This document shows, in pieces, positions 8,092 through 18,022 of a DNA stretch of 64,000 nucleotides (the first letter of the stretch is position 1; every line of letters starts with the position of its first letter). The DNA comes from Mycobacterium gallinarum (lineage in GTDB: Bacteria > Actinomycetota > Actinomycetes > Mycobacteriales > Mycobacteriaceae), in assembly GCF_010726765.1 (NCBI RefSeq), contig NZ_AP022601.1, positions 5,828,001 to 5,892,000 on the forward strand, in the 5' to 3' direction. The translations under genes and the position numbers were made by a program. A model generated the notes under the pieces. That model was not told the DNA's origin, made no database searches, and saw nothing but the letters and a program-made list of their open reading frames with translations.

Positions 8092-9573
8092 ATGCCGAGG
8101 CGAACGAAGTCGGTTGAGCAGTCGATCGCCGACACCGACGAACCGGAAACTCGCCTGCGAAAAGATCTGAACTGGTGGGATCTCACCGTCTTCGGGGTCT
8201 CCGTGGTCATCGGCGCCGGCATCTTCACGATCACGGCGTCAACGACGGGAAACATCACCGGCCCTGCGATTTCGATCTCGTTCGTGATCGCCGCGATCGC
8301 GTGCGGTCTGGCCGCGCTGTGCTACGCCGAGTTCGCCTCGACGGTGCCGGTGGCCGGCAGCGCCTACACGTTCTCCTATGCGACGTTCGGCGAGTTCGTC
8401 GCGTGGATCATCGGCTGGGATCTGATCCTCGAGTTCGCGGTGGCGGCCGCCGTCGTGGCCAAGGGCTGGTCCAGTTATCTGGGCACAGTGTTCGGGTTCG
8501 GCGGTGGCACGGCGGATCTGGCTGGGCTGCAGGTGGATTGGGGCGCCCTGCTGATCATCATCTTCGTGACGGTGATCTTGGCGTGGGGCACCAAACTCTC
8601 GGCGGAGGTCAGCCTGGCGATCACGGTGATAAAGGTGGCGGTCGTGCTGCTCGTCGTGACCGTCGGCGCGTTCTACATCAAGGCGGAGAACTTCACCCCG
8701 TTCGTCCCTCCCGCGCAGGCCGGCGAAGGTGGTTCCGGCACCGAGCAGTCGCTGTTCTCCCTGCTGACCGGCGCCGGGGGTAGTACGTATGGCTGGTACG
8801 GCGTGCTGGCCGGTGCGTCCATCGTGTTCTTCGCGTTCATCGGCTTCGACATCGTCGCCACCACGGCGGAGGAAACCAAGAATCCGCAGCGTGACGTGTC
8901 GCGCGGCATCCTTGCGTCCCTGGCGATCGTCACCGTCCTCTACGTCGCGGTGGCCATCGTGATCTCGGGCATGGTGAGCTACACCGAGTTGCGCGAGGCA
9001 GGTGAAAAGGCCAACCTCGCAACCGCATTCGCCGCCAACGGTATCGACTGGGCGGCGAAGATCATCTCGATCGGCGCGCTGGCGGGCCTCACCACCGTGG
9101 TGATCGTGCTGGTGCTGGGACAGACCCGTGTGCTGTTCGCGATGTCGCGCGACGGGCTGTTGCCGCGGTCGCTGGCCAAGACCGGAAAGCACGGCACGCC
9201 GGTGCGGATCACCCTGATCGTCGGTGCGCTGGTGGCGGTGACGGCAACGGTGTTTCCGATCGGAAAGCTCGAGGAGATGGTCAACATCGGCACGCTCTTC
9301 GCATTCGTGCTGGTGTCCGCCGGGGTGATCGTCCTGCGTCGCACCCGCCCGGATCTCGAACGCGGCTTCCGCGCGCCGGGCGTGCCGTTGCTGCCTATCG
9401 CGGCGATCATCGCGTGCGTCTGGCTGATGCTCAACCTCACGGCGCTGACCTGGATCCGGTTCCTCATCTGGATGGCCGTCGGCGTCCTCATCTATTTCAT
9501 CTACGGGCGCAGGCACTCGCTCCTCGGCAAGCGGGAGTCCGTATCGGCACGGTCAGAAGAACCGTCGTCATAG
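8092..9573 (+). CDS. APC-family amino acid permease
   Basis: A 493-residue inner-membrane transporter (Rv3253c-like) of the amino acid-polyamine-organocation superfamily. The first helix carries the family signature VSVVIGAGIFTITA at about residues 43-56, and twelve hydrophobic segments can be traced, ending with TWIRFLIWMAVGVLIYFIYG. FIGFDIVATTAEETKNPQRD in the middle is the well-conserved helix 6 to loop region. The N-terminus (residues 1-30) and C-terminus are polar and cytoplasmic. Substrate cannot be read from the sequence; cationic amino acids are common for the CAT-like branch. A GGGAGGAACG site precedes the ATG. The last six bases overlap the convergent TPR gene. Confidence 0.88.
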   Translation: MPRRTKSVEQSIADTDEPETRLRKDLNWWDLTVFGVSVVIGAGIFTITASTTGNITGPAISISFVIAAIACGLAALCYAEFASTVPVAGSAYTFSYATFGEFVAWIIGWDLILEFAVAAAVVAKGWSSYLGTVFGFGGGTADLAGLQVDWGALLIIIFVTVILAWGTKLSAEVSLAITVIKVAVVLLVVTVGAFYIKAENFTPFVPPAQAGEGGSGTEQSLFSLLTGAGGSTYGWYGVLAGASIVFFAFIGFDIVATTAEETKNPQRDVSRGILASLAIVTVLYVAVAIVISGMVSYTELREAGEKANLATAFAANGIDWAAKIISIGALAGLTTVVIVLVLGQTRVLFAMSRDGLLPRSLAKTGKHGTPVRITLIVGALVAVTATVFPIGKLEEMVNIGTLFAFVLVSAGVIVLRRTRPDLERGFRAPGVPLLPIAAIIACVWLMLNLTALTWIRFLIWMAVGVLIYFIYGRRHSLLGKRESVSARSEEPSS

Positions 9574-10641
9574 CCGTTCTGCCTCCTGTTTGACGGCCGA
9601 CGCATCCATGCGCCGACCCACGCCGTATAGCGCGACAGCGTGGTCTTTGAGCGCCTCGGCGAGATCTGTGCGGGCCGTTCGATCGGCGGCGGCGAGTTCG
9701 CGGTAGATGCCGACAGCTTCGCCGCCCGGGGCGACGGCCTCGTCGAAACGTTCGAGCATCGTCAGCTGGTATCCCCTGTTGTGCAGTGCCATCGCCAAGT
9801 CCGGTAGACCTGACTCGGGGTCGGCTGCGGCTTGGATCCGGAACAGATCGACGGCCTCAGCCGCCGGGGCCAGCGCCTCGTCGTAGCGGCCCAATTCACT
9901 GAGTTCGTAGGACAACAGATAGAGCGCGTGTGCCAACTCCATGTCGAAGGCGCCTGAGCTCTGTTCGGTCAGTTCACGAAAGAGTTCGACGGCGGCGCCT
10001 GCGGTTTCGCGAGCCTCCGCGTGCTTGTCGTCGTCGGACAATGTGTCGGCGGTCTCGTACAGTGCCACGGCCAGTTCCGGGGCGAACAAATCGGGGATGG
10101 TCAAGCCGTTTCGGTCGTGGTATGTCAATGTGTCGCGGACCGCCTCCAGCGCGGCATCGAGGCGGCCGAGGTCCATCAGCACCCACGCCCGCGTCGCCAG
10201 CGCCTGCCCCACGGCGGGATTGAACTCGCTGGGAAGCGACGGGCTGAGCCGACTGAATTGGTCGAGAGCCGCGTCGACCGCTTCGAGCGCCTCTGAGAAC
10301 CTGCCCTGATTCGCCAGTCCGCCCGCCTGGTTGGTCAAAGCGAGGCCGACGTACGGGGCGTATCGGCCCGGGTCGGCGTCGGTGAGCTGGCGGTACAGGC
10401 GCAGCGCTTCAACCTGAACAGCGACGGTGTCTTGGGCCGCGTCGACGTTTTCGAGCGCGCCGCCCAGGTTGGTCAGCGCAACCGCGAGCGCGAAGGTGTA
10501 CTCGCCGGGGTCGGCGGCGGCCAATTCACGGTACTGAGCGACAGCGGCTTCGCAGGCCGCGAGGGCCTCGGCGGCGAGACCCGCGTCAGCCAATTCATGC
10601 GAGCGGTCTTCGAGCGCTTTCGCCTTGTGCGGATCAGCCAT
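9568..10641 (-). CDS. Tetratricopeptide-repeat protein
   Basis: A 357-residue soluble protein built almost entirely of TPR-like helical pairs of about 45 residues; the recurring pattern is ALxxxGRxxEALxAxxxAxxLFRxL-AAADPG..AxALxNxG. Such arrays are protein-interaction scaffolds; no enzymatic domain is attached and no signal peptide is visible. It lies between two genes (permease and alkB) that I remember as adjacent in M. tuberculosis, so it looks like an accessory insertion or a loss elsewhere. ATG at 10641 is the natural start. Partner unknown. Confidence 0.75.
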   Translation of the reverse strand: MADPHKAKALEDRSHELADAGLAAEALAACEAAVAQYRELAAADPGEYTFALAVALTNLGGALENVDAAQDTVAVQVEALRLYRQLTDADPGRYAPYVGLALTNQAGGLANQGRFSEALEAVDAALDQFSRLSPSLPSEFNPAVGQALATRAWVLMDLGRLDAALEAVRDTLTYHDRNGLTIPDLFAPELAVALYETADTLSDDDKHAEARETAGAAVELFRELTEQSSGAFDMELAHALYLLSYELSELGRYDEALAPAAEAVDLFRIQAAADPESGLPDLAMALHNRGYQLTMLERFDEAVAPGGEAVGIYRELAAADRTARTDLAEALKDHAVALYGVGRRMDASAVKQEAERL

Positions 10642-10697
10642 GGCAGGTCACAGGGTAGCCGCAAGCACGTCGATCTGCTTTACAAAATACCTATCCG

Positions 10698-10707
10698 TGT
10701 CTAGACA
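10698..10707. promoter_or_regulatory. Palindrome in the alkB promoter, candidate TetR operator
   Basis: TGTCTAGACA is a perfect 10-base palindrome, extended imperfectly to TCCGTGTCTAGACAGAGGA, 64 bases upstream of the alkB start in the 129-base divergent gap. The operon ends in a TetR-type gene (alkX) and relatives of AlkX repress their own alkane operons, so this is the likeliest operator. The assignment is inferred from position and symmetry only. Confidence 0.5.
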
Positions 10708-10770
10708 GAGGACAAAATTGGCTCTATAGTCAACCGCAGTCGTGATGGCACTCACATGAGGAGGCACCCC

Positions 10771-11985
10771 GTGACCATGCAGATGTCCGAGCAAGAGATC
10801 GCACAGTGGCGCGACAAGAAGCGCTACCTGTGGTTGATGGGGCTGATCGCCCCGACCGCACTGTTTGTCGTGATGCCGCTGGTATGGGCGTTCAACCAAT
10901 GGGGCTGGCACGGCGCGGCGCAGGTGCCGTTCTGGATCGGCCCGATCCTGCTGTACATCCTGTTGCCCGCCCTGGATCTGCGGTTCGGACCCGACGGTCA
11001 AAACCCGCCCGACGAGGTGATGGAGCGACTCGAGAACGACAAGTACTACCGCTACTGCACCTACATCTACATTCCGTTCCAGTACGCCAGCGTCATCTTC
11101 GGCGCGTACTTGTTCACGGCCTCGAATCTGAGCTGGCTGGGATTCGACGGTGGCCTGAGCTGGCCGGCCAAGATCGGCCTTGCGTTGTCGGTGGGCATGC
11201 TCGGAGGGGTGGGTATCAACACCGCACACGAAATGGGCCACAAGAAGGACGAATTGGAACGCTGGCTGGCGAAAGTCACGCTGGCCCAGACGCTTTACGG
11301 CCACTTCTACATCGAGCACAACCGGGGTCACCACGTTCGCGTCGCCACTCCGGAAGATCCCGCGTCGGCTCGCTTCGGTGAGACGTTCTGGGAGTTCCTG
11401 CCGCGCAGTGTGTGGGGGAGCGCGAAGTCCTCGTGGGAGTTGGAGGCCAAGCGGCTCGAGCGTGCAGGCAAGAGCAAGTGGCACTGGTCCAACGATGTGC
11501 TCAACGCCTGGGCGATGTCGGTGGTGTTCTACGGCGTGCTGATCGCGGTGTTCGGCGTGGCCCTGATTCCGTACATCCTCATTTCCGCGGTGTTCGGGTT
11601 CACGCTGCTGGAGACGGTGAACTACCTCGAGCACTACGGGCTGCTGCGGCAGAAGACCGAAAGCGGTCGATATGAACGGTGCGCACCGGTGCACAGCTGG
11701 AACTCCGACCACATCGTGACCAACCTGTTCCTCTATCACCTGCAGCGGCACAGCGATCACCACGCCAACCCGACGCGTCGCTATCAGACGCTGCGCAGCA
11801 TGGAGGGGGCGCCGAACCTGCCCAGCGGCTACGCATCGATGATTGCGCTGACGTACTTCCCGCCGCTGTGGCGCAAGGTGATGGATCACCGCGTGCTGGA
11901 CCATTACGACGGCGACATCAGCCGGGTCAATGTGCACCCTCGCGTCCGCGACAAGGTGCTCGCGCGGTATGGGACGACGGTCTGA
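10771..11985 (+). CDS. alkB: Alkane 1-monooxygenase AlkB
   Basis: Integral-membrane di-iron enzyme that hydroxylates the terminal carbon of n-alkanes using electrons from rubredoxin. All histidine boxes are present in the 404-residue protein: [44 protein letters not shown] and [16 protein letters not shown], embedded among about six hydrophobic helices. I chose GTG 10771 because GAGGAGG at 10758-10764 is ideally spaced; ATG 10777 is an alternative. Its stop overlaps the rubA start by one base (TGATG), and rubA, rubB and a TetR gene follow, giving the standard actinobacterial alkane operon. Confidence 0.97.
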   Translation: MTMQMSEQEIAQWRDKKRYLWLMGLIAPTALFVVMPLVWAFNQWGWHGAAQVPFWIGPILLYILLPALDLRFGPDGQNPPDEVMERLENDKYYRYCTYIYIPFQYASVIFGAYLFTASNLSWLGFDGGLSWPAKIGLALSVGMLGGVGINTAHEMGHKKDELERWLAKVTLAQTLYGHFYIEHNRGHHVRVATPEDPASARFGETFWEFLPRSVWGSAKSSWELEAKRLERAGKSKWHWSNDVLNAWAMSVVFYGVLIAVFGVALIPYILISAVFGFTLLETVNYLEHYGLLRQKTESGRYERCAPVHSWNSDHIVTNLFLYHLQRHSDHHANPTRRYQTLRSMEGAPNLPSGYASMIALTYFPPLWRKVMDHRVLDHYDGDISRVNVHPRVRDKVLARYGTTV

Positions 11986-12158
11986 TGGCCGCCTACCGCT
12001 GCCCCGGTTGCGACTACGTCTACGACGAGGCGAAAGGTGCTCCGCGGGAGGGGTTTCCGGCGGGCACGGCGTTCAGCGACATCCCCGAGGACTGGTGCTG
12101 CCCCGACTGTGCAGTACGCGAGAAGGTCGACTTCGAAACGATAGGAGCAACGAAATGA
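11985..12158 (+). CDS. rubA: Rubredoxin RubA (AlkG1-like)
   Basis: A 57-residue one-iron rubredoxin. The iron is held by two CxxC pairs: [15 protein letters not shown] near residues 6-9 and [15 protein letters not shown] near 39-42. The second pair is followed by Ala and a nearby Arg rather than CG, the pattern described for AlkG1-type rubredoxins, which are reported not to replace the electron-donating AlkG2 type. The ATG overlaps the alkB stop by one base and its own stop overlaps rubB (ATGA), so three redox partners are translated in series. Confidence 0.95.
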   Translation: MAAYRCPGCDYVYDEAKGAPREGFPAGTAFSDIPEDWCCPDCAVREKVDFETIGATK

Positions 12159-12337
12159 GTGACTTCAAGCTGTTCATCTGCGTGCAGTGTGGATTCGAGT
12201 ACGACGAGGCGAAGGGTTGGCCGGAGGACGGCATTGCCCCCGGAACGCGTTGGGACGACATCCCCGACGACTGGAGCTGCCCGGACTGCGGGGCCGCGAA
12301 GTCCGACTTCGAGATGGTGGAGGTGGCACGTTCGTGA
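12155..12337 (+). CDS. rubB: Rubredoxin RubB (AlkG2-like)
   Basis: A 60-residue rubredoxin with [18 protein letters not shown] and [17 protein letters not shown]. Both CxxCG motifs are intact, which is the AlkG2 pattern, so RubB is the likely electron donor to AlkB while RubA may have a different task. The ATG at 12155 overlaps the rubA stop in an ATGA context and a TAGGAG site sits just upstream. No rubredoxin reductase gene is present in the window, so reduction must rely on an enzyme encoded elsewhere. Confidence 0.95.
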   Translation: MSDFKLFICVQCGFEYDEAKGWPEDGIAPGTRWDDIPDDWSCPDCGAAKSDFEMVEVARS

Positions 12338-12365
12338 CTGTGGCCAGGCGAGCGAAGCGACGGGA

Positions 12366-13016
12366 ATGACTAGTGTCGCGAGGGTGAGAAGCTCTCGCGA
12401 CCGCCGGACCGCGCAGCGCATCCCGTACGCCGAAGCGTCGAGGGTGTTGCTGCGCGATTCGATTCTGGACGGCATGCGCGAGGAACTGCTCAGCCGTGAT
12501 TGGTCGGCGATCACGCTGTCGCACGTCGCCAAAGCCGCGGGCATCAGCCGCCAGACCATCTACAACGAGTTCGGCTCGCGGCAAGGTCTGGCGCAGGCGT
12601 ACGCGCTGCGCCTGGCCGACCGGCTCGTCGACCAGATCGAGGACGCGATTGTCGGCAACGAGGGCGACGTGCGCGCGGCCTTCGTCCAGGGCTTTCGCGA
12701 CTTTTTCACCGAAACGGCCGCCGATCCGCTGGTGATCTCGCTGCTGACCGGTGACTTCAAACCCGATCTGCTTCAGCTCATCACCACGGACAGCGGTCCG
12801 ATCATCATGCACTGCTCTCAGCGACTCACTGCGACGTTCGTCGACAGCTGGGTCGGGTGCAGTGATGAGGACGCGGGAGTGCTGGCGCGGGCGATCGTCC
12901 GCCTCGCCATGAGCTACGTGTCGATGCCGCCCGAGGCTAATCATGATGTCGCGTCTGACCTGGCCCGTTTGATGACGCCGTTCGCCGAACGCTACGGTGT
13001 TGGGGATACCTCTTAG
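12366..13016 (+). CDS. alkX: TetR-family regulator of the alkane operon (AlkX-like)
   Basis: A 216-residue TetR repressor: the helix-turn-helix is ITLSHVAKAAGISRQTIYNEFGSRQGLAQAY near residues 52-82, followed by a helical ligand domain. Position as the last gene of alkB-rubA-rubB matches the AlkX repressors that control alkane hydroxylase operons. Start choice is uncertain: ATG 12366 is used here, with GTG 12384 also in frame and no strong ribosome site for either. The 28-base gap after rubB contains CGAGCGAAGCGACGGGAA, a GC-rich string typical of mycobacterial intergenic sequence. Confidence 0.88.
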   Translation: MTSVARVRSSRDRRTAQRIPYAEASRVLLRDSILDGMREELLSRDWSAITLSHVAKAAGISRQTIYNEFGSRQGLAQAYALRLADRLVDQIEDAIVGNEGDVRAAFVQGFRDFFTETAADPLVISLLTGDFKPDLLQLITTDSGPIIMHCSQRLTATFVDSWVGCSDEDAGVLARAIVRLAMSYVSMPPEANHDVASDLARLMTPFAERYGVGDTS

Positions 13017-13023
13017 CTGTCAG

Positions 13024-13110
13024 AGCGCCCTCGTCGTTTCACATGCACGAGCGCCTGTCCCGCGAGCCCGCAGGCTGAGGGGTTGGCTGGGCACATCTGT
13101 GCCCCCAGAG
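13024..13110 (+). other. Structured leader region upstream of sahH
   Basis: Between alkX and sahH lie three potential hairpins in less than 90 bases: an imperfect stem around 13025-13054 (CTCGT/ACGAG core), GCCTG/CAGGC enclosing a CCGCGAGC loop at about 13053-13074, and a strong CTGGGCAC-ATCT-GTGCCCCCAG stem at 13087-13108. The first could be the alkX terminator; the last two belong to the sahH leader. I do not see the conserved core of the known S-adenosylhomocysteine riboswitch, so only a structured leader is claimed. Confidence 0.4.
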
Positions 13111-13143
13111 GCAAAGACGAACGAAGAAGGGCTCTAGAAATCC

Positions 13144-14601
<1,458 letters not shown>

Positions 14602-14616
14602 GATTCACTCGCTAAA

Positions 14617-14652
14617 GCAAAGCCCCTGACACATTTGTGTCAGGGGCTTTGC
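14617..14652 (+). terminator. Strong hairpin terminator after sahH
   Basis: GCAAAGCCCCTGACACA (14617-14633) and its exact complement (14636-14652) form a 16-17 bp stem with a minimal loop, 16 bases after the sahH stop. No long U-tract follows, as is usual for mycobacterial terminators. It also lies ten bases beyond the end of the convergent haemophore gene and probably serves both. Confidence 0.9.
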
Positions 14653-14661
14653 TCTGCGCGG

Positions 14662-15027
14662 TCAGGGATTCACGATCGAACCGCAGTGATTCTTGATGTC
14701 CGTCAACGGTTGTCGGATGCCGGTCATCTCCGCCTTCTCCTGCGGATGAGTCTCCATGTAGGTCGTGACGTGCTCGGCGACCTGTTCGCGTGACAGGCCA
14801 GAAAGCGTGCTCATGAAGCCATTCAGGTCGGGGTGAGTGAACAGATAGGCCGACGTGGACGCATCCACCCCTGCACGGACACCTTCGAGGTCGGCCGTGG
14901 TGCAGCTAGGCGGGTTCATCCCGTTGTCCGCCTGCGCGATGGGAGATACGCCAAGCAGTGCGGCGCACGAAGCCGCGCCGGCGAACAGGGGAATCGCCAG
15001 CCGGCGTGCGGTCTGAACGTTGAGCAT
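14662..15027 (-). CDS. Secreted haem-binding protein (mycobacterial haemophore family)
   Basis: A 121-residue exported protein: the signal peptide is MLNVQTARRLAIPLFAGAAS through PIAQA, cleaved before DNGMNPPSC. The mature part is small and helical with two cysteines near its ends (NPPSC and KNHCGS) likely forming one disulfide, and contains STSAYLFTHPDLNGF and EHVTTYMETHPQ, the pattern of the mycobacterial haemophore haem-binding domain (Rv0203-like). A role in haem capture in the periplasm is inferred from the family. A TGAGGAG site lies just upstream of ATG 15027; the open frame continues upstream but without signal-peptide logic. Confidence 0.8.
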   Translation of the reverse strand: MLNVQTARRLAIPLFAGAASCAALLGVSPIAQADNGMNPPSCTTADLEGVRAGVDASTSAYLFTHPDLNGFMSTLSGLSREQVAEHVTTYMETHPQEKAEMTGIRQPLTDIKNHCGSIVNP

Positions 15028-15223
15028 CGGAAACTCCTCATGTCTTACGGACGTACGACTGTCTGTCGCCAGTCTCGGGTTTGCCTCATGCCGGTGCATG
15101 GCTTCCCAAGGCCTTGCACAGGAAACCGGCAGCGGGCGCACATGTGCCCCGTCCGCGGCCAAACCGAACTCATTGGCTTGCAGGTCTTGCCGTCGGCCAT
15201 ACCGATTCTGTTACGGTCCCTGT

Positions 15224-16534
15224 GTGCGCTGGGGGGTCGGAGTAGTCGCCATGCTCATTGCTCTCACAGCGTCTTTCGTGCCGTACGCGCACGCCGACGA
15301 TCCGACCATTGACGACCATCACCCGTACTTCAATGAAGACGAGTATCAGGCCTTCTATACGCCCCCGGTGCCGTTACCGCCCGGACAGCCGGGCGATCTG
15401 ATCCGTACCGAGCCGTCGCGATTGGTGCTGGAACCGTCGGGCGAGCTGGGCATGATCATGGCCAACGGGACGCGAATCATGTACCGCAGCACCGATGCTC
15501 GCGGAAATCCGATGGCGGTGACGGGCACCTACTTTGAGCCCCACAACGCCTGGCCGGGCAAGGGCCCTCGTCCGCTGATCGTGTACGGCCCCGGCACCCA
15601 GGGGCAGGGCGACCAATGCGCGCCGTCGCGGCAGTTCAATCAGGGCATCCACTGGTCGCCGTGGCTGGACCTGGCGTTCAACTACGAGGAGTTGTTCGTC
15701 TCGACGATGGTGGCGCGAGGCTTCGCAATCGTCATGACCGATTACCAGGGTCTCGGCACACCTGGACTGCACACCTACGTGAACAGGGTCGCTGAAGCGA
15801 ACGCGATGCTCGACGCCGGCCGCGCAGCCATGCGGCTGCCAGGTACGTCGCTGGATCCACATGGCCCCGTTGCCTTTTGGGGCTACTCGCAGGGCGGTGG
15901 CGCAGCGGCAGCAGCTGCCGAGTTGGCGTCGTCGTATGCGCCGGACCTCCATGTCGTGGGGACGTACGCGGGCGCGCCGCCCGCCGATCTGAAGGAACTG
16001 TTCCCGTACGCGGACGGCAGCGCGCTCGTCGGCGTGGTCGGATACGCGTTGAACTCCGTCATCACCACCTATCCGGAGTTCGAGCAGACCATCCGGGCGA
16101 AGATGACGCCGCGGGGAGCGGACCTGCTGTACAAGGTGCAGGACCAGTGCATCGCGGAGACGATCACGAAGTTCATGTTTCGGCATCTGCAGCCGTACTT
16201 CAACGAGGACATCTTCGAGCTCGTCAAGCAGGAACCGTTCACCACACTGTTCGAGATGCAGAAGATCGGCAAGTACAAACCCAATGCGCCGGTGATGATC
16301 TTGAGTAATCGCTTTGACCCGTTGGTGCCGTGGGGGCCCGCCAGACAGCTGGGTATCGACTGGTGTGCCCAAGGTGCGGATGTGCAGTTCTGGACGAACG
16401 AGCAGCCACCGTTTCTCAACAAGCTTGTGGTGAACCACGCGCTGCCGATGCTGGTGGACGGCGAGCGCGCGATGCAGTGGATTGCCGACCGATTCAACGG
16501 GTTACCGACGACGCCGAACTGCGGCCGGTTCTAG
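15224..16534 (+). CDS. Secreted lipase/esterase (secretory lipase LIP family)
   Basis: A 436-residue exported alpha/beta hydrolase. GTG 15224 begins a good signal peptide (VRWGVGVVAMLIALTASFVP, cleaved after YAHA). The nucleophile elbow is FWGYSQGGGAAAAA; the acid is probably Asp in ILSNRFDPLVPW and the base His in VVNHALPML, completing a Ser-Asp-His triad. The fold resembles fungal and mycobacterial secretory triacylglycerol lipases. It is divergent from the haemophore gene, and both are absent between sahH and tmk in M. tuberculosis as I remember it, so this is an accessory block. Acyl-chain preference is unknown. Confidence 0.85.
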   Translation: MRWGVGVVAMLIALTASFVPYAHADDPTIDDHHPYFNEDEYQAFYTPPVPLPPGQPGDLIRTEPSRLVLEPSGELGMIMANGTRIMYRSTDARGNPMAVTGTYFEPHNAWPGKGPRPLIVYGPGTQGQGDQCAPSRQFNQGIHWSPWLDLAFNYEELFVSTMVARGFAIVMTDYQGLGTPGLHTYVNRVAEANAMLDAGRAAMRLPGTSLDPHGPVAFWGYSQGGGAAAAAAELASSYAPDLHVVGTYAGAPPADLKELFPYADGSALVGVVGYALNSVITTYPEFEQTIRAKMTPRGADLLYKVQDQCIAETITKFMFRHLQPYFNEDIFELVKQEPFTTLFEMQKIGKYKPNAPVMILSNRFDPLVPWGPARQLGIDWCAQGADVQFWTNEQPPFLNKLVVNHALPMLVDGERAMQWIADRFNGLPTTPNCGRF

Positions 16535-16547
16535 TGCGTCCGCGGTG

Positions 16548-17234
16548 CTACGTGTCGTACTCGTCGCGCTTGCGTGGCCAATCGGAGAAGTCGTCACCGC
16601 GGCCCTTCGGCGCACGGTCGAGCAACTGCCACGTCGCGTTCAACGCCTCGGTGCCGCGGTCGTAGGTCGAATACGTGTGGAAGACGGTGTCGTCCTGCAG
16701 CGCGAAGCAGCTCAGCGCCATCAGCTCCATCACGTCGAGCATGCTGCCGCCGCCCGGGCCGGGATCGCGCCGCGGCGTCGGAACATACATGTGCTCGAAG
16801 AAGTCGACGTCGAAGTCGCTGCCACCGGTCGACACCCACTCCACGTCCCAGCCCATCCGCTCCTTGTATGCGGTGAGGACCGGCAGCGGCGAGCGCGACG
16901 CGAGCAGAAACGTCACATCCCGGCGCGCCAGATGCGGCGCGGCACCGACCAGGTTGTCTGTTTCGAACGTGCACCCCGGGCAACCCTCAGGCGTCTTGGG
17001 CCCGTGCATGAAGTGCCGCACGATCAACTGCGACCGGCCGTCGAACAACTCGGCGAGCGTGCGCTGGCCGGCCGTCGTGTCGAACACGTACTCCTTGTCG
17101 ACCGGCACCCACGGCAGTTGTTGCCGCGCCCGCGCAAGCTCGGTCGCGCGACGCGTCAGCTCCTTCTCGTCGGCCAGCTGCCGCTCATAGGCGGCGCGCC
17201 ACTGTTCGCGCGTCCCGACCGCGTGCGTTGTCAT
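16548..17234 (-). CDS. DUF899 family thioredoxin-like protein
   Basis: A 228-residue cytoplasmic protein of the DUF899 family, which has a thioredoxin/peroxiredoxin-like fold. The recognisable segment is RHFMHGPKTPEGCPGCTFETDNL, where CPGC resembles a CxxC redox motif, followed by DVTFLLASRSPLPVLTAYKERMGW and FEHMYVPTPRRDPGPGGG. Substrate and partner are unknown. ATG 17234 has a GAGGAG site. It converges with the secreted lipase gene (13 bases apart) and is divergent from tmk. Confidence 0.85.
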   Translation of the reverse strand: MTTHAVGTREQWRAAYERQLADEKELTRRATELARARQQLPWVPVDKEYVFDTTAGQRTLAELFDGRSQLIVRHFMHGPKTPEGCPGCTFETDNLVGAAPHLARRDVTFLLASRSPLPVLTAYKERMGWDVEWVSTGGSDFDVDFFEHMYVPTPRRDPGPGGGSMLDVMELMALSCFALQDDTVFHTYSTYDRGTEALNATWQLLDRAPKGRGDDFSDWPRKRDEYDT

Positions 17235-17314
17235 CGCGTCATTCTCCTCGCCTCCGATGGGTCTTCGTGGAATAGACCGTCAGCCGCGTCGAAACTCACC
17301 GTTACGCTCGCTGC

Positions 17315-17941
17315 GTGCTCATCGTGATCGAAGGTGTCGACGGCGCCGGCAAGCGCACACTGACCAACGGTCTGCGCGCCGCGTTCGAGGGCGCCCGAAA
17401 GACCGTCACCACCCTGGCCTTTCCGCGCTACCACGAATCGATCACCGCCGACCTCGCCGCCGAGGCCCTGCACGGCGCCCACGGCGACCTCGCCGAGTCG
17501 GTGCATGCGATGGCCGTGCTGTTCGCCCTCGACCGTGCCGGCGCCAAAGCCGAGATCGCTCGACGCGCCGACGCCTACGACGTGGTGATCCTCGACCGCT
17601 ACGTCGCCTCCAACGCGGCCTACAGCGCCGCCCGGTTGCACCAGGGCGCCGACGGTGAGGTCGTCGAATGGGTGCGCGACCTCGAGTACGGCCGCCTCGA
17701 GCTGCCACAGCCCGACGCTCAGATTCTGCTGGCGGTGCCGATCGAGCTCGCCGCAGCACGCGCCGACCACCGGGCTCGCGAGGAAGCCGACCGCGCGAAG
17801 GACGCCTACGAGCGCGACGACGGCCTCCAGCGCCGCACCGGCGAGGTCTACGCCGAGCTGGCCGCCGCGAACTGGTGTGGACAGTGGAAGATCGTCCCTC
17901 CGGAAGTCGACGCCGCGAAGCTGGCCGCAGAGCTGTCGTAA
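17315..17941 (+). CDS. tmk: Thymidylate kinase (dTMP kinase)
   Basis: Phosphorylates dTMP to dTDP with ATP. The 208-residue protein starts MLIVIEGVDGAGKRTLTNGL, where GVDGAGKRT is the P-loop with the lysine-arginine variation seen in mycobacterial Tmk; DRY in VVILDRYVASNAAY is the dTMP-binding motif, and the LID region has RAREEADRAKD. The GTG at 17315 matches the M. tuberculosis start. It lies upstream of mtrA, separated by an inverted repeat that may end the tmk transcript. Confidence 0.95.
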   Translation: MLIVIEGVDGAGKRTLTNGLRAAFEGARKTVTTLAFPRYHESITADLAAEALHGAHGDLAESVHAMAVLFALDRAGAKAEIARRADAYDVVILDRYVASNAAYSAARLHQGADGEVVEWVRDLEYGRLELPQPDAQILLAVPIELAAARADHRAREEADRAKDAYERDDGLQRRTGEVYAELAAANWCGQWKIVPPEVDAAKLAAELS

Positions 17942-17962
17942 CGGGCGCACGCACCTCGCGGA

Positions 17963-18022
17963 GTGTGCGCTCAGATCGCGAATCCGCCCCCGATCACGCC
18001 CAATCGCGATCTGAATGCACAC
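17963..18022. repeat. 19-bp inverted repeat upstream of mtrA plus an extra half-copy
   Basis: GTGTGCGCTCAGATCGCGA (17963-17981) and TCGCGATCTGAATGCACAC (18004-18022) are inverted copies matching at 17 of 19 positions with a 22-base spacer. A third copy of the core, TCGCGATCTGG, lies at 18069-18079, only eight bases before the mtrA ATG. It could be a tmk terminator hairpin, an operator for mtrA, or an interspersed palindromic element. Confidence 0.65.

Noticed and set aside
10738..10770. alkB start at ATG 10756
   Set aside because: That ATG is inside the ATGAGGAGG ribosome-site string itself; the GAGGAGG is correctly spaced for GTG 10771.
13024..13143. Known S-adenosylhomocysteine riboswitch before sahH
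   Set aside because: The conserved core strings of that class are not present; only generic hairpins are visible, so I report a structured leader instead.
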